DNA from: Symbiodinium sp. CCMP2592
Taxonomy: Eukaryota; Sar; Dinophyceae; Suessiales; Symbiodiniaceae
NCBI GenBank assembly: GCA_905221615.1
Contig: CAJNDT010003079.1
Location: 526,501 to 590,500, forward strand
DNA length: 64,000 nucleotides
Reading direction: 5' to 3'
A model generated the notes under the pieces. That model did not search any database and was not told the origin of the DNA. It saw only the letters and a program-made list of their open reading frames with translations. Made by a program: the position numbers and the translations under genes. The number at the start of each line of letters is the position of its first letter. Within the stretch, counting starts at the first letter, position 1. Positions 25,861 to 36,878 of the stretch are shown piece by piece.

Positions 25861-26548
25861 CCTTTTGCGGATGGGCTTCGCAGCCGGCAGGGCACGGAGG
25901 ATGCAGAGCGCAAGGTGGAGATTCGGTGTCTCGATAAGGATCCTGCTCGACAAGGCTCGTTTGAGTTCACTCGCATTCTGTCTCGCAAGGAATTCGAAGT
26001 AGGAAGTATCTCATTGTCATATTCCAGCTCCGCCGAGTTCGGCGGCAGTTGCAGTATTTGCAAACACACGTTTCATCCCCCTGCTGGCTCCAGCCGCCTC
26101 CAGGACCGTTGCTGGATGCTCCGGCAGAGGCTGAAGCATCGTCGCACAGCATCCCAGGCGTTTCCGTATCTTCGACACTAGCATACGACCTTGTGGTGCT
26201 GTTTGCCGAGCAACTTGCCTGTCCACGTCACCAGGGATTGGGATCCTTGTCAGTTCGAGTCTGGGCCAGGAAAGGAACTGAGTTCCATCAGGGAAAGCAT
26301 CTTCTTGCCGTTGCAGTACAAGCCGAACTCAACTTACATTCAGATCGTGCGCCCGATCAGCTCCTTGCGGCGCGGGCGTGCGACAGAGCTTCCGAGTTTG
26401 ACACCTGTCTCGAGGTATTGTACGACTTGGACCCTCAGAAAAAGCCGTGGGCCTTTGCTTCAATCTCCCTTGCGCAGGCACGTGCCTTACTGAACTGTTC
26501 ACCTCGTTTCCACAGCCAAGCTTGTTGCCAAAGCCCGTCAATTGTTAG
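25861..26548 (+). CDS. spliced gene of unknown function, 3' part
   Basis: Unrecognised. An exon at about 25,861-26,001 (VEIRCLDKDPARQGSFEFTR) ends in phase at a GTAGGA donor. A second exon, from about 26,185, reads WCCLPSNLPVHVTRDWDPCQ, then ELSSIRESIFLPLQYKPNST and YIQIVRPISSL. The last exon starts with GT after CTCGAG at about 26,415, reads IVRLGPSEKAVGLCFNLPC and stops at TAG 26,546-26,548. The join between the last two exons must remove a short intron, but several donors fit. The protein looks soluble, with beta-strand-like alternation. Competing frames exist, which lowers confidence. Confidence 0.4.
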
Positions 26549-27364
26549 TTTATCTTGTTGTCTTGGCCTAGAGCCTTTGAAAACTGTCCATGTGTACTAG
26601 ACTGCTCTGGTCGTCCATGCTGTTCTTCAGTAGCAGGCACTCCGATCGAAAGGCATCTCAGCTGAAACGATTATTTGGCAGACCTGGTTTTTGTTGTTTC
26701 CGGCTGGGGTCCGTCGTTCCTGTGCCTAGTGTGAGGACAGCGCAGATTGAAGTTACAGCCCGTCGACAAGCAAGCTGCATCTGGCTCCTGGTCGAAGGAG
26801 GTGGCGTGAAATCTGAAGAGTAACAGCTGCCTTGTGCCCTCTTTGCGAGGCCGTGATGGGATGCCTTCCATGGCGACGGTCACCACAAATCATGATGATA
26901 TTCAGGACTGGCCTGGGATGTTGAGAGCTGCCGGCGTAGCCATGGACGTCTGCGCGCCTTATGTTTCTGTGTGAACAGTGGCCTCCAAAGTCTTCCATCT
27001 TATGCTTTCTCCCAGCGCACTGCTGCCTCGTGACGAGATTCATCTTTGCTCAGTGCCGGCACAAGGTGTGGCCAGAGGCCGGAGTGCCCTGAGATGGGGC
27101 AACACTGACAGAGCAGTACGTGGCAGCTCATAAAAACCAAAGCACACACACACACTCACACTGCTTCGCCCATGCTAACATCACAGAAGACTAAGTAGAT
27201 ATCGATGTTAGGCTCTTCTTCAGGATGCCGCCAGATAGCACCCCCAGCAAGAAGTAATCGGAGTATGTATGCTGAATTCTTTCCTGTGTTTCCTTGTGTG
27301 TGCCCTTTAGCATTATTCATCTACTAGGCGATTGTATTCTAAGAAGGTCTGCGAACCTGTCCTG

Positions 27365-27394
27365 GGTGTGTGTGTTTGTGTGTGTGTGTGTGCG
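27365..27394. repeat. TG dinucleotide run
   Basis: A short, interrupted GT/TG microsatellite; a CA run of similar size lies 210 bases upstream at 27,143-27,155. Confidence 0.8.
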
Positions 27395-27463
27395 CGTGTC
27401 TGTGTTACGCGCGGCGCGGCCCGTGAAGGAATCTGGATCCCAGAAAAGCTGGCGAAATCAGAG

Positions 27464-27709
27464 ATGCCGTGGCGAACCGAGTTACTGAGTGGGGCAGTTG
27501 CAGTGTTTGTGAAGCGCTCGCATGCCAAGGTCAAACAGCAGCTGGACTTCACGAAGCAAGACCTAGACAAAAGGGAGCGGGAATTGGCGCAACCGGCACG
27601 TTCAGCGTTTCTCAATTGCGCCGATGTTCAAGTGTCTGCAATCTGCCAGGAAGAACTGAAAGCTGTGAGAGCTACGCTAAATGCGGAGAACGGCGACGGG
27701 ACGAGTTGA
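27464..27709 (+). CDS. small helical protein or terminal exon
   Basis: From the ATG at 27,464 the frame encodes 81 residues to TGA. It is rich in charged, helix-forming residues (VKRSHAKVKQQLDFTKQDLD, then CQEELKAVRATLNAENGDG), which is unusual for chance sequence and suggests a coiled-coil or helical bundle. The frame also extends upstream through GIWIPEKLAKSE, so it may be the last exon of a longer gene rather than a whole one. No family is recognised. Confidence 0.35.
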   Translation: MPWRTELLSGAVAVFVKRSHAKVKQQLDFTKQDLDKRERELAQPARSAFLNCADVQVSAICQEELKAVRATLNAENGDGTS

Positions 27710-28554
27710 TCTGCATTGCTGCCCGAGTGCAGCCGTAAGTATCTTTGCCACACGAAGCAAAGACGCACCCTTAAGCCCTTCAGCTTCAGCGTCAGGTCCC
27801 GTGCCATGACCCAGTTCTCCCGGATAGAGGCAGACGCTTCAGGGCAGATGCAGACAACCTCTGCTTCAGTGAAGCAGGGTGCAGCATGCATCCGGTCCGA
27901 GGGTTCTGCCAGCATAAGCTGTAGAGATTGTTGTGGCTTCGTGCCTCCCTGCGCCTGTGTAGCGCAAGGACAATGAACAACTTACAAATGGGCACTTGAC
28001 AAGTCAGCTTCGGTGGAGCAGATAAGTGTTCAGGTAAGTATCAAGGAGTGTCTGCGACAAGTGCCCACTATGCGTTTGAAACGATCCTGAGCAATGCGTG
28101 GCATCCAGCGGAATAAAGGACTGACTGCAGCGGAATTGTATTTATAACAACAAACACGCAACAGTATTTGGAATGTATTTGGATGGATAGATGGATAAAT
28201 CAGATACAGTAGAGCATGGAAGCAGGCCGGAGGAGAGGAGCCGTTTATAGCTCTCTTTTTGTACCGGCCAGACTTGCAATCGTTCGTTGCTTTAGTTGGG
28301 TTGGGTTTCAGGTCTCACGTTGCCACCATAGAGTGCTTGGGAGAAGTATCTCAAGTGCTGGCATGTCTTTGAGCCATCCTACAGCGACAGCGCCGGTTGA
28401 GAAACAGTTAATTTTTCGTGAGGGGGCTCGATTTCTGATTTTTGAAGCGCACCTTAGTAAAATCAACGTTTCGGGATTTGAAGGTACCCTGGATTTTTTA
28501 TCCCAAATTTCGAAACGGCAGCAAATACTGACAAATTCGGCAAATCAGAATACA

Positions 28555-28624
28555 GGAGGGTTCGAGCCCGCAGCGCGTCCCATTCCAGCTCGCGCGCCTA
28601 TCCACTCGGGCGTGGCAGCCTTCA
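28555..28624 (-). repeat. tRNA-derived SINE head
   Basis: Read on the minus strand, the segment starts GGCTGCCACG, has a D-arm/A-box-like CCGAGTGGATAGGC, and about 40 bases later a B-box-like GGGCTCGAACCC: the arrangement of a type 2 RNA polymerase III promoter. The anticodon region does not fold cleanly and no acceptor stem closes, so this is a tRNA-derived SINE relic rather than a working tRNA gene. Confidence 0.55.
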
Positions 28625-28627
28625 AAC

Positions 28628-28808
28628 AACACCAGCGAAGACAAAAATGAAAAAGAACAAAATCAGGAACTGGCACGCTGAGTCCAGGGTACCCTGGATT
28701 TCTTATTTTGAATGTGCGCATTTTTGTATATATGTTTTTATCGCACGGCTGTCCGAGAGGCTCAATTTCTTAAACCAATGACTTCTTAAGCAGTGCTGTT
28801 GCTGTAGC
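28628..28808 (+). repeat. dispersed repeat, copy 2 (tRNA-like core)
   Basis: Partner of 21,551-21,713: AGCGAAGAC, TGGCACGCTGAG (28,671-28,682) and the core from GCTGTCCGAG (28,748) to CTTAAGCAGTGCTGT. Just past the core, GCCCGTGG could pair with the CACGG before it, again hinting at a tRNA ancestor. It directly abuts the minus-strand SINE head. Confidence 0.6.
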
Positions 28809-29131
28809 CCGTGGCAGTGGGGTTTAGAGGTTTTCGTTTGATGTTCGGTTTTTTCTTTAAGCTATCCCAGCATGCCGTTGGTTTTAGGATTTGTGCGGTT
28901 CGGCCAGTTGGGACATTGATGCAGCTCCTTCGGCTACTGCTTTGTGGGACGCGTGTGGAGCGCGCCACGGCAAGCACGCTTGCCTTCCCGCTTACGGCAG
29001 TTATTCAGGCTGTTCTCTAATGCCCGTGTGGTCCGTTAGAAATCAGGCAGCAATCGCAAGTTTAGGCTCTGCGTGGTATGGGTAACCACGAACGGAGGTC
29101 TTAAATCCTCCTGTGTGTCAAGAGTATTGGC

Positions 29132-29332
29132 ATGTTTGCAAAAAAAATACGCCGTTTGGAGATGCATCTCCTGGTGAACGCTGACACCGACATCTTCGAG
29201 GAAGCAGCTCGTCGTTTGCAGGCCCTGGCATTGTTGCAGCGTTTGTCTGCTGCTGGCCGTAGTTTCTTTGTGCAGACGTTCCTGGCTTCACACATAGACA
29301 CACATTGCATGTTGATGTTTAGATCTAGGTGA
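29132..29332 (+). CDS. short helical open frame, uncertain
   Basis: Sixty-six codons from ATG. The first half is protein-like (MFAKKIRRLEMHLLVNADTD, then EEAARRLQALALLQRLSAAG), with a heptad-like leucine pattern. No splice partner or family is known. It could equally be a chance frame. Confidence 0.22.
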   Translation: MFAKKIRRLEMHLLVNADTDIFEEAARRLQALALLQRLSAAGRSFFVQTFLASHIDTHCMLMFRSR

Positions 29333-30142
29333 TGTTGACCCCGTATAAAGATGCTGGCAGCAAACATTCGTGCTTGGTTCTGATGCTTCTGGAGGCCTCG
29401 TACCACACAATTAGGTTCGACCTGATCTGTTTGCAACATGGTGGTTAATTGTTGTTCTAGTTTGCTGATTCACTGACTGCCTTGCAAAAGCGGAAAGACC
29501 TTGGCTTTTGCTTTGATTACGGAAAAACTGCGGTTCAAGCCACGCGCCGCTAGGAGCAGAGGCTTCGTTAAGAGCTCTTCATTCGGAGCTGGATTGGATC
29601 GGCACTTGCAGCGTTGTAGCACTCCGTCGCGCTCAGAAGAGTTTGATTTTTAAATTGGGTGTGCAAGGGTTTAAGATAACTGGCTGCTCGATCTGGCAGT
29701 TGAACCCATGATGGGCGCTCAACGCATACAGGCGTCTTGGACAAGACCAGTTGTTCTGGGCTGGCGGAGCGGAGAGTGTTTTAAGCAGCCATTCCTCGTC
29801 GTGATCATTGTCGATGTCGTCCTTGACCTTATAGTCATACATCGTGGTTGTAATAGTCGTTGGTATCGCCGGTGTATTTTCGTTCAAGGCTCCCAACTGG
29901 AACGAGAGGCGACAACTGCAAATCCATCAGAGCCTGCACGAGCAGCACGACCGGGACCAGGACTGGTGCTTGTGGATCCGCAGCTTTTTCCAGGCCTGCA
30001 TTTGCCAATATTTGCCAATTTCATAGCCATGTGATTGCAATACTTCGATGTTTTGAAGCCTGGCCAGGCAAGAACCGAACGGCAGTCATGGTTCGTAAAG
30101 TGACATTGCAAGTTCAGATAGCTGGGGGAGTTTGCGGCTCAG

Positions 30143-30332
30143 ATAGGTTTGGCTGGTCAGGTCCTCATGCTTGCCATTCAGGACTTCGAGGCCGAGCTTG
30201 CTGCCTTGACGGAGTCAGCGGAGGTATGAACGTGAACATGCCGAGGAGTGCAAGAAGACCAACGCAAAACTCGCGATGGACTTCCAAAACTGTGATGTTG
30301 TTCGGTTGGCTGCTCGCAAGCAGATGCGGAAG
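30143..30332 (+). CDS. two short exons of a helical protein
   Basis: Exon one follows a GGCTCAG acceptor and reads IGLAGQVLMLAIQDFEAELA; it ends at a GTATGA donor (30,223) or slightly earlier at a GA or GC donor. Exon two starts after ATGCCGAG at 30,246 and reads ECKKTNAKLAMDFQNCDVVR, then LAARKQMRK. The frames disagree unless 22 or about 34 bases are removed between them. Strong helical, charged character suggests a coiled coil. No family is recognised. Confidence 0.38.
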
Positions 30333-31225
30333 GGCCGGCGATTCGTTTTGTGTTGCTTGCGCAAAAACATCGTCTGAACATGTCTGAACCTGGCTTCCTT
30401 GATTGTCCTGGCCGTTGGTTGAACGCTCAACCGGCGCCGCTGGCATGTTCGGTGAGGGTACTTCCACGTTTGCACGCGTGACATGTCTTACAGCAGCAGC
30501 ACAGCCTTAGAGCGCGCGTATGTCCGTCGCTCATCGCTCTAAACGTCATGTTGCCATGAACTTTCGCCATGGTCCATAGTTGGACCTTGGTTCTCCTTCC
30601 TCCGTGAAAATCTTTTCCTGTTGCAAGCTGTTGTCGCCAAAGGTCGGACAGCATATGACACACATCTCCTATCACTGTGGCCAATGGGGCAGAAGACTTG
30701 CGTCAGCTGGGAATGTTGCAATGTAAGTTCTGTAGGCAGGTGTGCACGGCCCGATTGCCCCACATGCCCACGACATCACATGGTGAAGTTGCACAGGGCA
30801 CTGAGCTAGCTTTATCCTTCGACGTGATTTGCGGGTCCTGCGGCTGCAGTCCTTTTGTGAACTCAAGTTTCGCAAACCGAGCCTTTGCCCCAGTTGCCCG
30901 TGGCAGTAATGCACGCGAAAGCGGCCGACATTCGCACCATGCTCTGAATGTATCAACACTATCGGTTACCGGGTTCCCCGTTGTGGTTCCCGAAGTCTCC
31001 TATCACCTACCTAATGGTTGTGAGTCTTGAACTGCGACCAATCAAACGCGGTCTTCAACATGTTCCGCGTTGCTTTGACATGATGATCACTCCCCATGAG
31101 CTCGCTATCGGCGACTCGGAATCTATGTTCATGTCAGGTATCGGTCTAGCATCAAACTCTTCCGGTTGACGATACCCCGAGGCGCTGAAGAGTTATCCCA
31201 GCGATGTATGGTGCCACAAGCGAGG

Positions 31226-31710
31226 TTAATATTTTCCCCTCTTTAGCCCCCTGACTACTGTCCATGGAAGGCCCACGGCCGAGTTTACTTGCATCAGCTT
31301 CCTTGCAGGCGCTTGCATATGTGCATTCTTCGCTTGCATTCGGCTCCTCACGGCCTCCGTCAATCCAAATGCCGCAGCCATCATCTTCGCAATGGGCGAG
31401 TGTTTATCCAACTGCACTTCCCTCAACATATCCGCTCCCGCCTTATCAAGTGTGTAAAGTCCTGGCGCTGCCGTGAACACGGTGGCTCCATCCTTATCTG
31501 TCGCCTCAGATTGCCACTCCGTCCCTCGAGCTGCTACCTCGATGCTTTGAGACTGAATGAACTCCTGGCATTCTTTTGCCGTGCTTCCCGTCACAGCGAA
31601 GCTGGGTCCAGTGATTCATTGCCAGTACATACCGTCGCGATGGTGTTTAAGCAAGGTCTTCATTGTGGTGTCCTTCGCCTCATGCGGGTCCCGAAATCAC
31701 CTTCCAATGT
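31226..31710 (-). pseudogene. decayed antisense coding sequence, unknown
   Basis: The minus strand keeps a protein-like frame (KECQEFIQSQSIEVAARGTE, then LDKHSPIAKMMAAAFGLTEA). It continues upstream as HEAKDTTMKTLLKHHRDGMY, with TGA stops on both sides of that block. It opposes every other readable gene here, which fits a retrocopy or mobile-element fragment. A 207-codon + strand frame overlaps it but looks less protein-like. Identity is unknown. Confidence 0.25.
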
Positions 31711-32390
31711 TCGATTCTGTTTCGAGCTTGGCAGGCTGGAATTATTGTACGTGCGGTTGGGAGATCATGTGTCGGGTGAAGATCGGCCGATCCTGCTCCG
31801 GACGTTGTTGGGTACTTTCTTGCCATGCAGTGTGCGTTCTTCGTGCTTTGTGCTTGTGAGGCAATTCGGCGAGCCGTCGTCTGTGGGCCCACTCATGGGC
31901 CACAGAGGTTAGGGCGAACCCGGTACTGTAGAATTCATAAGTCAGTGTGGGATGTTGATGAGTGCATCCGACAATACAGGTTCGAAGGCGAGTGGTACGT
32001 TTCGTGGATTGCTTGCGAAGCATTCCTTTGAACATCCTTCGAGCAACACTCTGAAGCAGACTTCAACTAATGGATTCTAACATGGGTATTTGCGCGAGCC
32101 ACCTAATTCCCTGCCGGTCAATGCCCACCAGTTGCTGATGTAATGTGGGTGTTTACAAGAAAAAGCTGATTGCCAAACAGAATTCTAGCTGTTCTGGATG
32201 ATGGCCTGCTCATGTTTGAGCTAGCGCATCGTTTGCCGTTGTGCGTTTCTCAGGATTAGTAGCTCTTTGGGGTGGGATAGGGGGTGGGATGGTGCTAGTA
32301 ACGTCTGTGTTCAATGGGGAAGGGGTAAGCATTAATTATAAGCCTTACATCCTCAGCCCCCACCCCTTGCATCCTCTTTTATGTTTTCAA

Positions 32391-32875
32391 ATGATTCGGA
32401 TATATCTTCCAATCAACTCAGGTAAGCTTCAAATCTGACGAAGTTGATCCGATGCAGATTTGGCAAACAAAAATGACAGATCTTTGTCACTCACACAATG
32501 ATTCGAGCATATCTTGCAATCAATTCGGATAAGCTTTCAAGTCTGACGAAGTTGATCCGATGCAGTTAACTGCGCGGTTGGCAAATCTGACGAAGTTGAT
32601 GCGATGCAGATGTAGCAAAAGTATTGACAAGTCCATGTCCATCATTTTTAATTCCCCAGTGATTATGAACTCACCAAGGTATCTTCCAATCAACCCCGGA
32701 TGAGTCTTTCAACCACGACGAAGTTGATCCGATGCTGTCAACTGCCATGGTCAAATCTGACGAAGTTGATCCGATGCAGATTTAGCACAGAAGATTAGCA
32801 AGTCTTTCTCAGTGAATATGAACTCCCGATGTTTTGACAATGATTCGAACATATCTTCAAATCAATACTGAAGTG
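32391..32875. repeat. tandem repeat with a 19-base core
   Basis: The core GACGAAGTTGATCCGATGC (one G variant) starts at 32,437, 32,545, 32,589, 32,717 and 32,759. Longer units beginning ATGATTCG...ATATCTTC recur at about 32,391, 32,498, 32,660 and 32,839, so the period is about 107 bases, growing to 160-180 where the core is doubled. No coding function is evident. Confidence 0.85.
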
Positions 32876-35800
32876 CAAAACCATGACTCGGAGATCAACA
32901 ACCTTTTGTTTCACACCCGCGGTTCAGACATGTTCAGACTTTCTTCGTCGAGGCGAACAACCAGAAAATACAAACTTTGGGGCCAACTGCAAGCCGACAT
33001 TTTGGCACACTGACGTCACGAAAACCCGCGGCACGCGGCGCCAAAAGCCTTTCAACCACACTCAAAACAAGACCCCCCAAAAGGCACGCCGAATCACAGA
33101 AGATGCCACGCCTGCCAGCTGCCATGGTTTCAAATCACGCTCTGAGAACAGCCTCATTTTGAGGCCGGCGCTCCTGCTGTGGCGAAACGCTTACTTGCAC
33201 AAAAAGCGCGCGACAGGTTCCGACACGTGCGGATGTTTGAGCTTGTACTTTGTTTAATTGCGGGCTTGGGTGCAACCCACATGTTTATCCAGTTTGTGCC
33301 TGTTTCGTTGCTGCAGGAACCTCCTCGACCAAGTTTGAGACATTAGTCTCTGTTGCGAAGATAAAACTGCAACGATTTCTGGCTCGGCCAGCTTTGTTTG
33401 ACCCAGCGACGCAAAACACGAATCTACGTGCGGCCGGGCACTCAGAAGTGAGGACTTCCTGTTGTTCCGCGCAAATCGAATGTCCTCCAATTTGTGATGA
33501 TGCCCTTCACATGTGCGTACTTCACATGTGCATGCGTACGTCTCCCAACCTTTCGGGCAGAGTGCCGAGAACAATCACGGCGGCCCATAACAGCTCGTCG
33601 TTGTGGGTTGTTGTGGGCTCGTCGGAAGTCGGAGGCTGGAACGGCGAGGTGGCAATTCTACCGACCTGGTGCCGCCAGCTACGCCGGCTCACCGATTCGC
33701 AGCAAAGAAACACAACGAAGCCCGGCGTCGCCTCATTGCGACGTGCATGAAATCGGCCATGGGGGTTGGATGCAGCATCCCGACCAAACTGAGAATTCTG
33801 AACGCCAAGTTCACCTTCAGCCGCCCGGATGCCGGCACCTCGAGCGGCTGCGCGTCGGCAGGGCGGCCGCCACGCGGCCCCGAGTTTCGCGCGGAACCGG
33901 GAGCGCGGCATCCAACGCGGCCCAGTAAGCTGCTAAACGGAGCAGCGTCATGCGCACGGGCGTAGGGTAGTAGGACAACGCGACGAAGCAGGTGCTGAGC
34001 GCGAGGCGCCGCGCAGAAAGCAACAGCCAAGCTCCCTGGAAATCACTATGAAAGAAGCCCATAAAACCTGCAAAGCGCTCATCACCACTTCAAAGAAGTA
34101 GCGAATCGTGCGTGGAAACTCGGAGCTAGTCGCCCTGCTCAATATACCTTCAGCTTGCACAATCACACGCATCCGTCCGTCGTCCTCCGTCCCACCAGTG
34201 TCCCACCACAAGTGGTATAGAGGTGCGTGCGTACGTGGCTCGCACGAAAAAGTACGAGCGACGGGACGGTATACGCAAAGCTTGGCGACGATGATCGCAC
34301 AGCTGATGGTGTCATGAGTCATAAGTGCTGCGGCCATCCAAAGACACGACCGTGGTCCGTGGGTCCATCTCAACAGCTGCTGCCAGGCTTTCAGTGCCGG
34401 CAGTGCAACCTGAGACTGTTCAAACGGCCGGGTGGCAGCCGCAAGAGTTCCGACAAGGGCGTGGGAAACGAGGCGCCTAACCCTCTCCCCTGTGTTAGGT
34501 TTGCGGAGGGCGGTTTGAGCTGTGAGAGGGTGATGGCATCAAGCACGACTTGCGGGCCTGCGCGCGGGCAGTGCCATTTACTGCGAAGGTGAAGGCCTCG
34601 AATGCTGCTGCATCGTCCATGTAGCTTGTACAGCTCACGCCGTTTCTCCAGACGAGCCTACCGCCGACCGCATTCGAAGGTGAAAAACATGTCCCCGACC
34701 TCGACATGTCCCCACTCACTCGTGCCGGCCGACCCCTTTCCCATGGGGCTGTGCAGGGGGTCGCGCTATGTCGCGCTTGTATAGCAGCGTGCAAACTACC
34801 CGGAGCCCACCCCCGGCGCAGCCCCGCAACGCTTCGTTGGTCGTGAGTGCATGACTGCGAGCGGCCCCAAGTCGACGGCCGCTTCGCCAGCACTTCAACA
34901 TAAAGTATTTGCCGTCGCGGGACACGCTGCACCAGTGCTGCACTACTTTCCGCAAAGACACAACGGCGCGGGGACAAAACTTGTGTGGCTGGTATCTGCC
35001 AGTTTCGCAGTGTCGGATGCAGTCGATGCTCGGAGCCCCACCGCACACGGACAGCATCGCGGCTCTTCACATCGAAGCAGGCACCGCGGATTTTTTGTGT
35101 CGGGAAACGACAAGAGACGTTGGCCCACCCTGCAAGACGGGGGGTTGCGTTAACGCCGTTTGTGGCGATCTCCGATCATCGTGTGACAACGATGACCTTG
35201 ACCACATTGCTTTGGTTTGCCGTTGTTCGCTGACGGCTGTTGGGCAAACACTTATCCTCAAAAGTTGATGCATGAATTTGCTTCTGCGACTGCAACTGCT
35301 ACTGTTGTGGCTCCGGCTTCGGCTGCGGTTACGGCGGCTGCTGCTGCTGCTGCTGCTGGTCCATGGACTCCGGCCGGCATCCCGGCATCTCGCCCAGGCA
35401 CGTGTCTTGTGCTGAAGTTTAATTGTTGTTGTGAGCCACACATGTGTGTTGCAAAAGGGCACTGGGTGAGCCCAGTGCTTGTTTTGCAAAAACTTGTTGC
35501 GCGCTGGATTGCTTAATCGCGTTGCGTCATTCTTTTCATACTGCGCCCGAGTTGGTCGGCGTCGCCCCGGCGAATGATGCGCGCCCTGTGCCCTGCACTC
35601 GTTTTATTCGTCAGTCCTTTCGGGACGTTTTGGTTGCATGCAAGCGCAGGAACGCAGATCCTCATAATCCGTGCTGTTCCGTGCACAAACGCCGCGGACA
35701 CAGACCCGATCATCACAAGCAAGCGCACGGCGCACACACGACAGAGCGCTGAGCCATGTTGTCAAAACCCAACATCTGTTGATGCAGATGATGCATTGCA

Positions 35801-36878
35801 TGACGTTGCGGAAGCGTGTGATGGCCCTGAGGTACTGCCAGGAGCGAGACAGTGCATAACTAGTGCATAATTAATACAGTTTTAGCAAATCCGGGCATGC
35901 GCGAACTCAACGGCCGTATGTGAGATTTTGTACATGCGGAGTCCGTGGGATATTTTCAGCCATGCCGCGGCTTTGCGTATGCATCCGTATGCTGCACTGC
36001 CAGCAGCGCTCAACGATTTGGACCCCACACACAGGTCGTTTCCAGGAGGAATTGGGGTGACAGCTGGGCCCGGATATATGGCTTCACTCACGGCAGTTAT
36101 ACGGTTGCCACGCAAATGTTTGATTCACCTACGGCACAATACGACTCCCTTGTTTGCTGGTGCGGTATCGCGTGCCCGCAAGCAACAAGGGCATGGTACT
36201 ACGATGCATCCGCTCGGAGAGGACTCCATAATGTAGGCAGCTGCGCGGTGCGCTCAGCAACCCATACCATGCAGGCGGAGGAAAATGGGCGGGGGGGGAA
36301 CAACAACAGTTGTCCCACATGTTCGTGCCCACAAAATGAAGACGTGGCATATGTCGTCCAACCACCGATGAAAAAAATCCATGAATCCGGTCAACTGGAT
36401 CGTATATCCCTCCGCTAGCCCACTTGAGGCCAACATCGTGTTGGCGCAAGCCTGGGTGCAAGTGGAATTGCAAGAGCACCTGTCTAACCTTTTGATGGCG
36501 ACGACCCGGCATTTCCTGGGTTGCCCTCGTACAGGCCTTTAGCGCTTGGGCCGCGACAGGCGCGTAGACACTGCGGTCTGCGCCGCCACCCTCATGTGTT
36601 GCCGCCATCTCGGTTTTACATTGCCACCGCCACATCAGCACCAAATATCTGCACGCTGGCCGGAGAGCTTCCGCCCTGCCGCTCGATGCACGCATTAACA
36701 CTGGCATGTGGGCATTGATTTAGAGGTCCTTGTCGTGGTACTTATACACAAAGATCACGGACATAACATGGCATAACATAACACGCATCGCGAAAATTCC
36801 GCGATGGGTCTGCTGAAGAATTGTTTTCGCGAAAGTTATGGCAATACCAGCAGTACTACAACTTTATCATAGCTGTTC
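32876..36878. other. mostly unassigned, GC-variable stretch
   Basis: Composition swings from AT-rich to CG-rich (for example 33,840-34,000 and 34,700-34,870). Long overlapping frames exist on both strands. The most protein-like is 34,909-35,268 on + (ETTRDVGPPCKTGGCVNAVC), which is Cys-rich but has no motif I can name. A short CTG/CGG triplet patch lies at about 35,278-35,366. No gene call is made. Confidence 0.3.
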
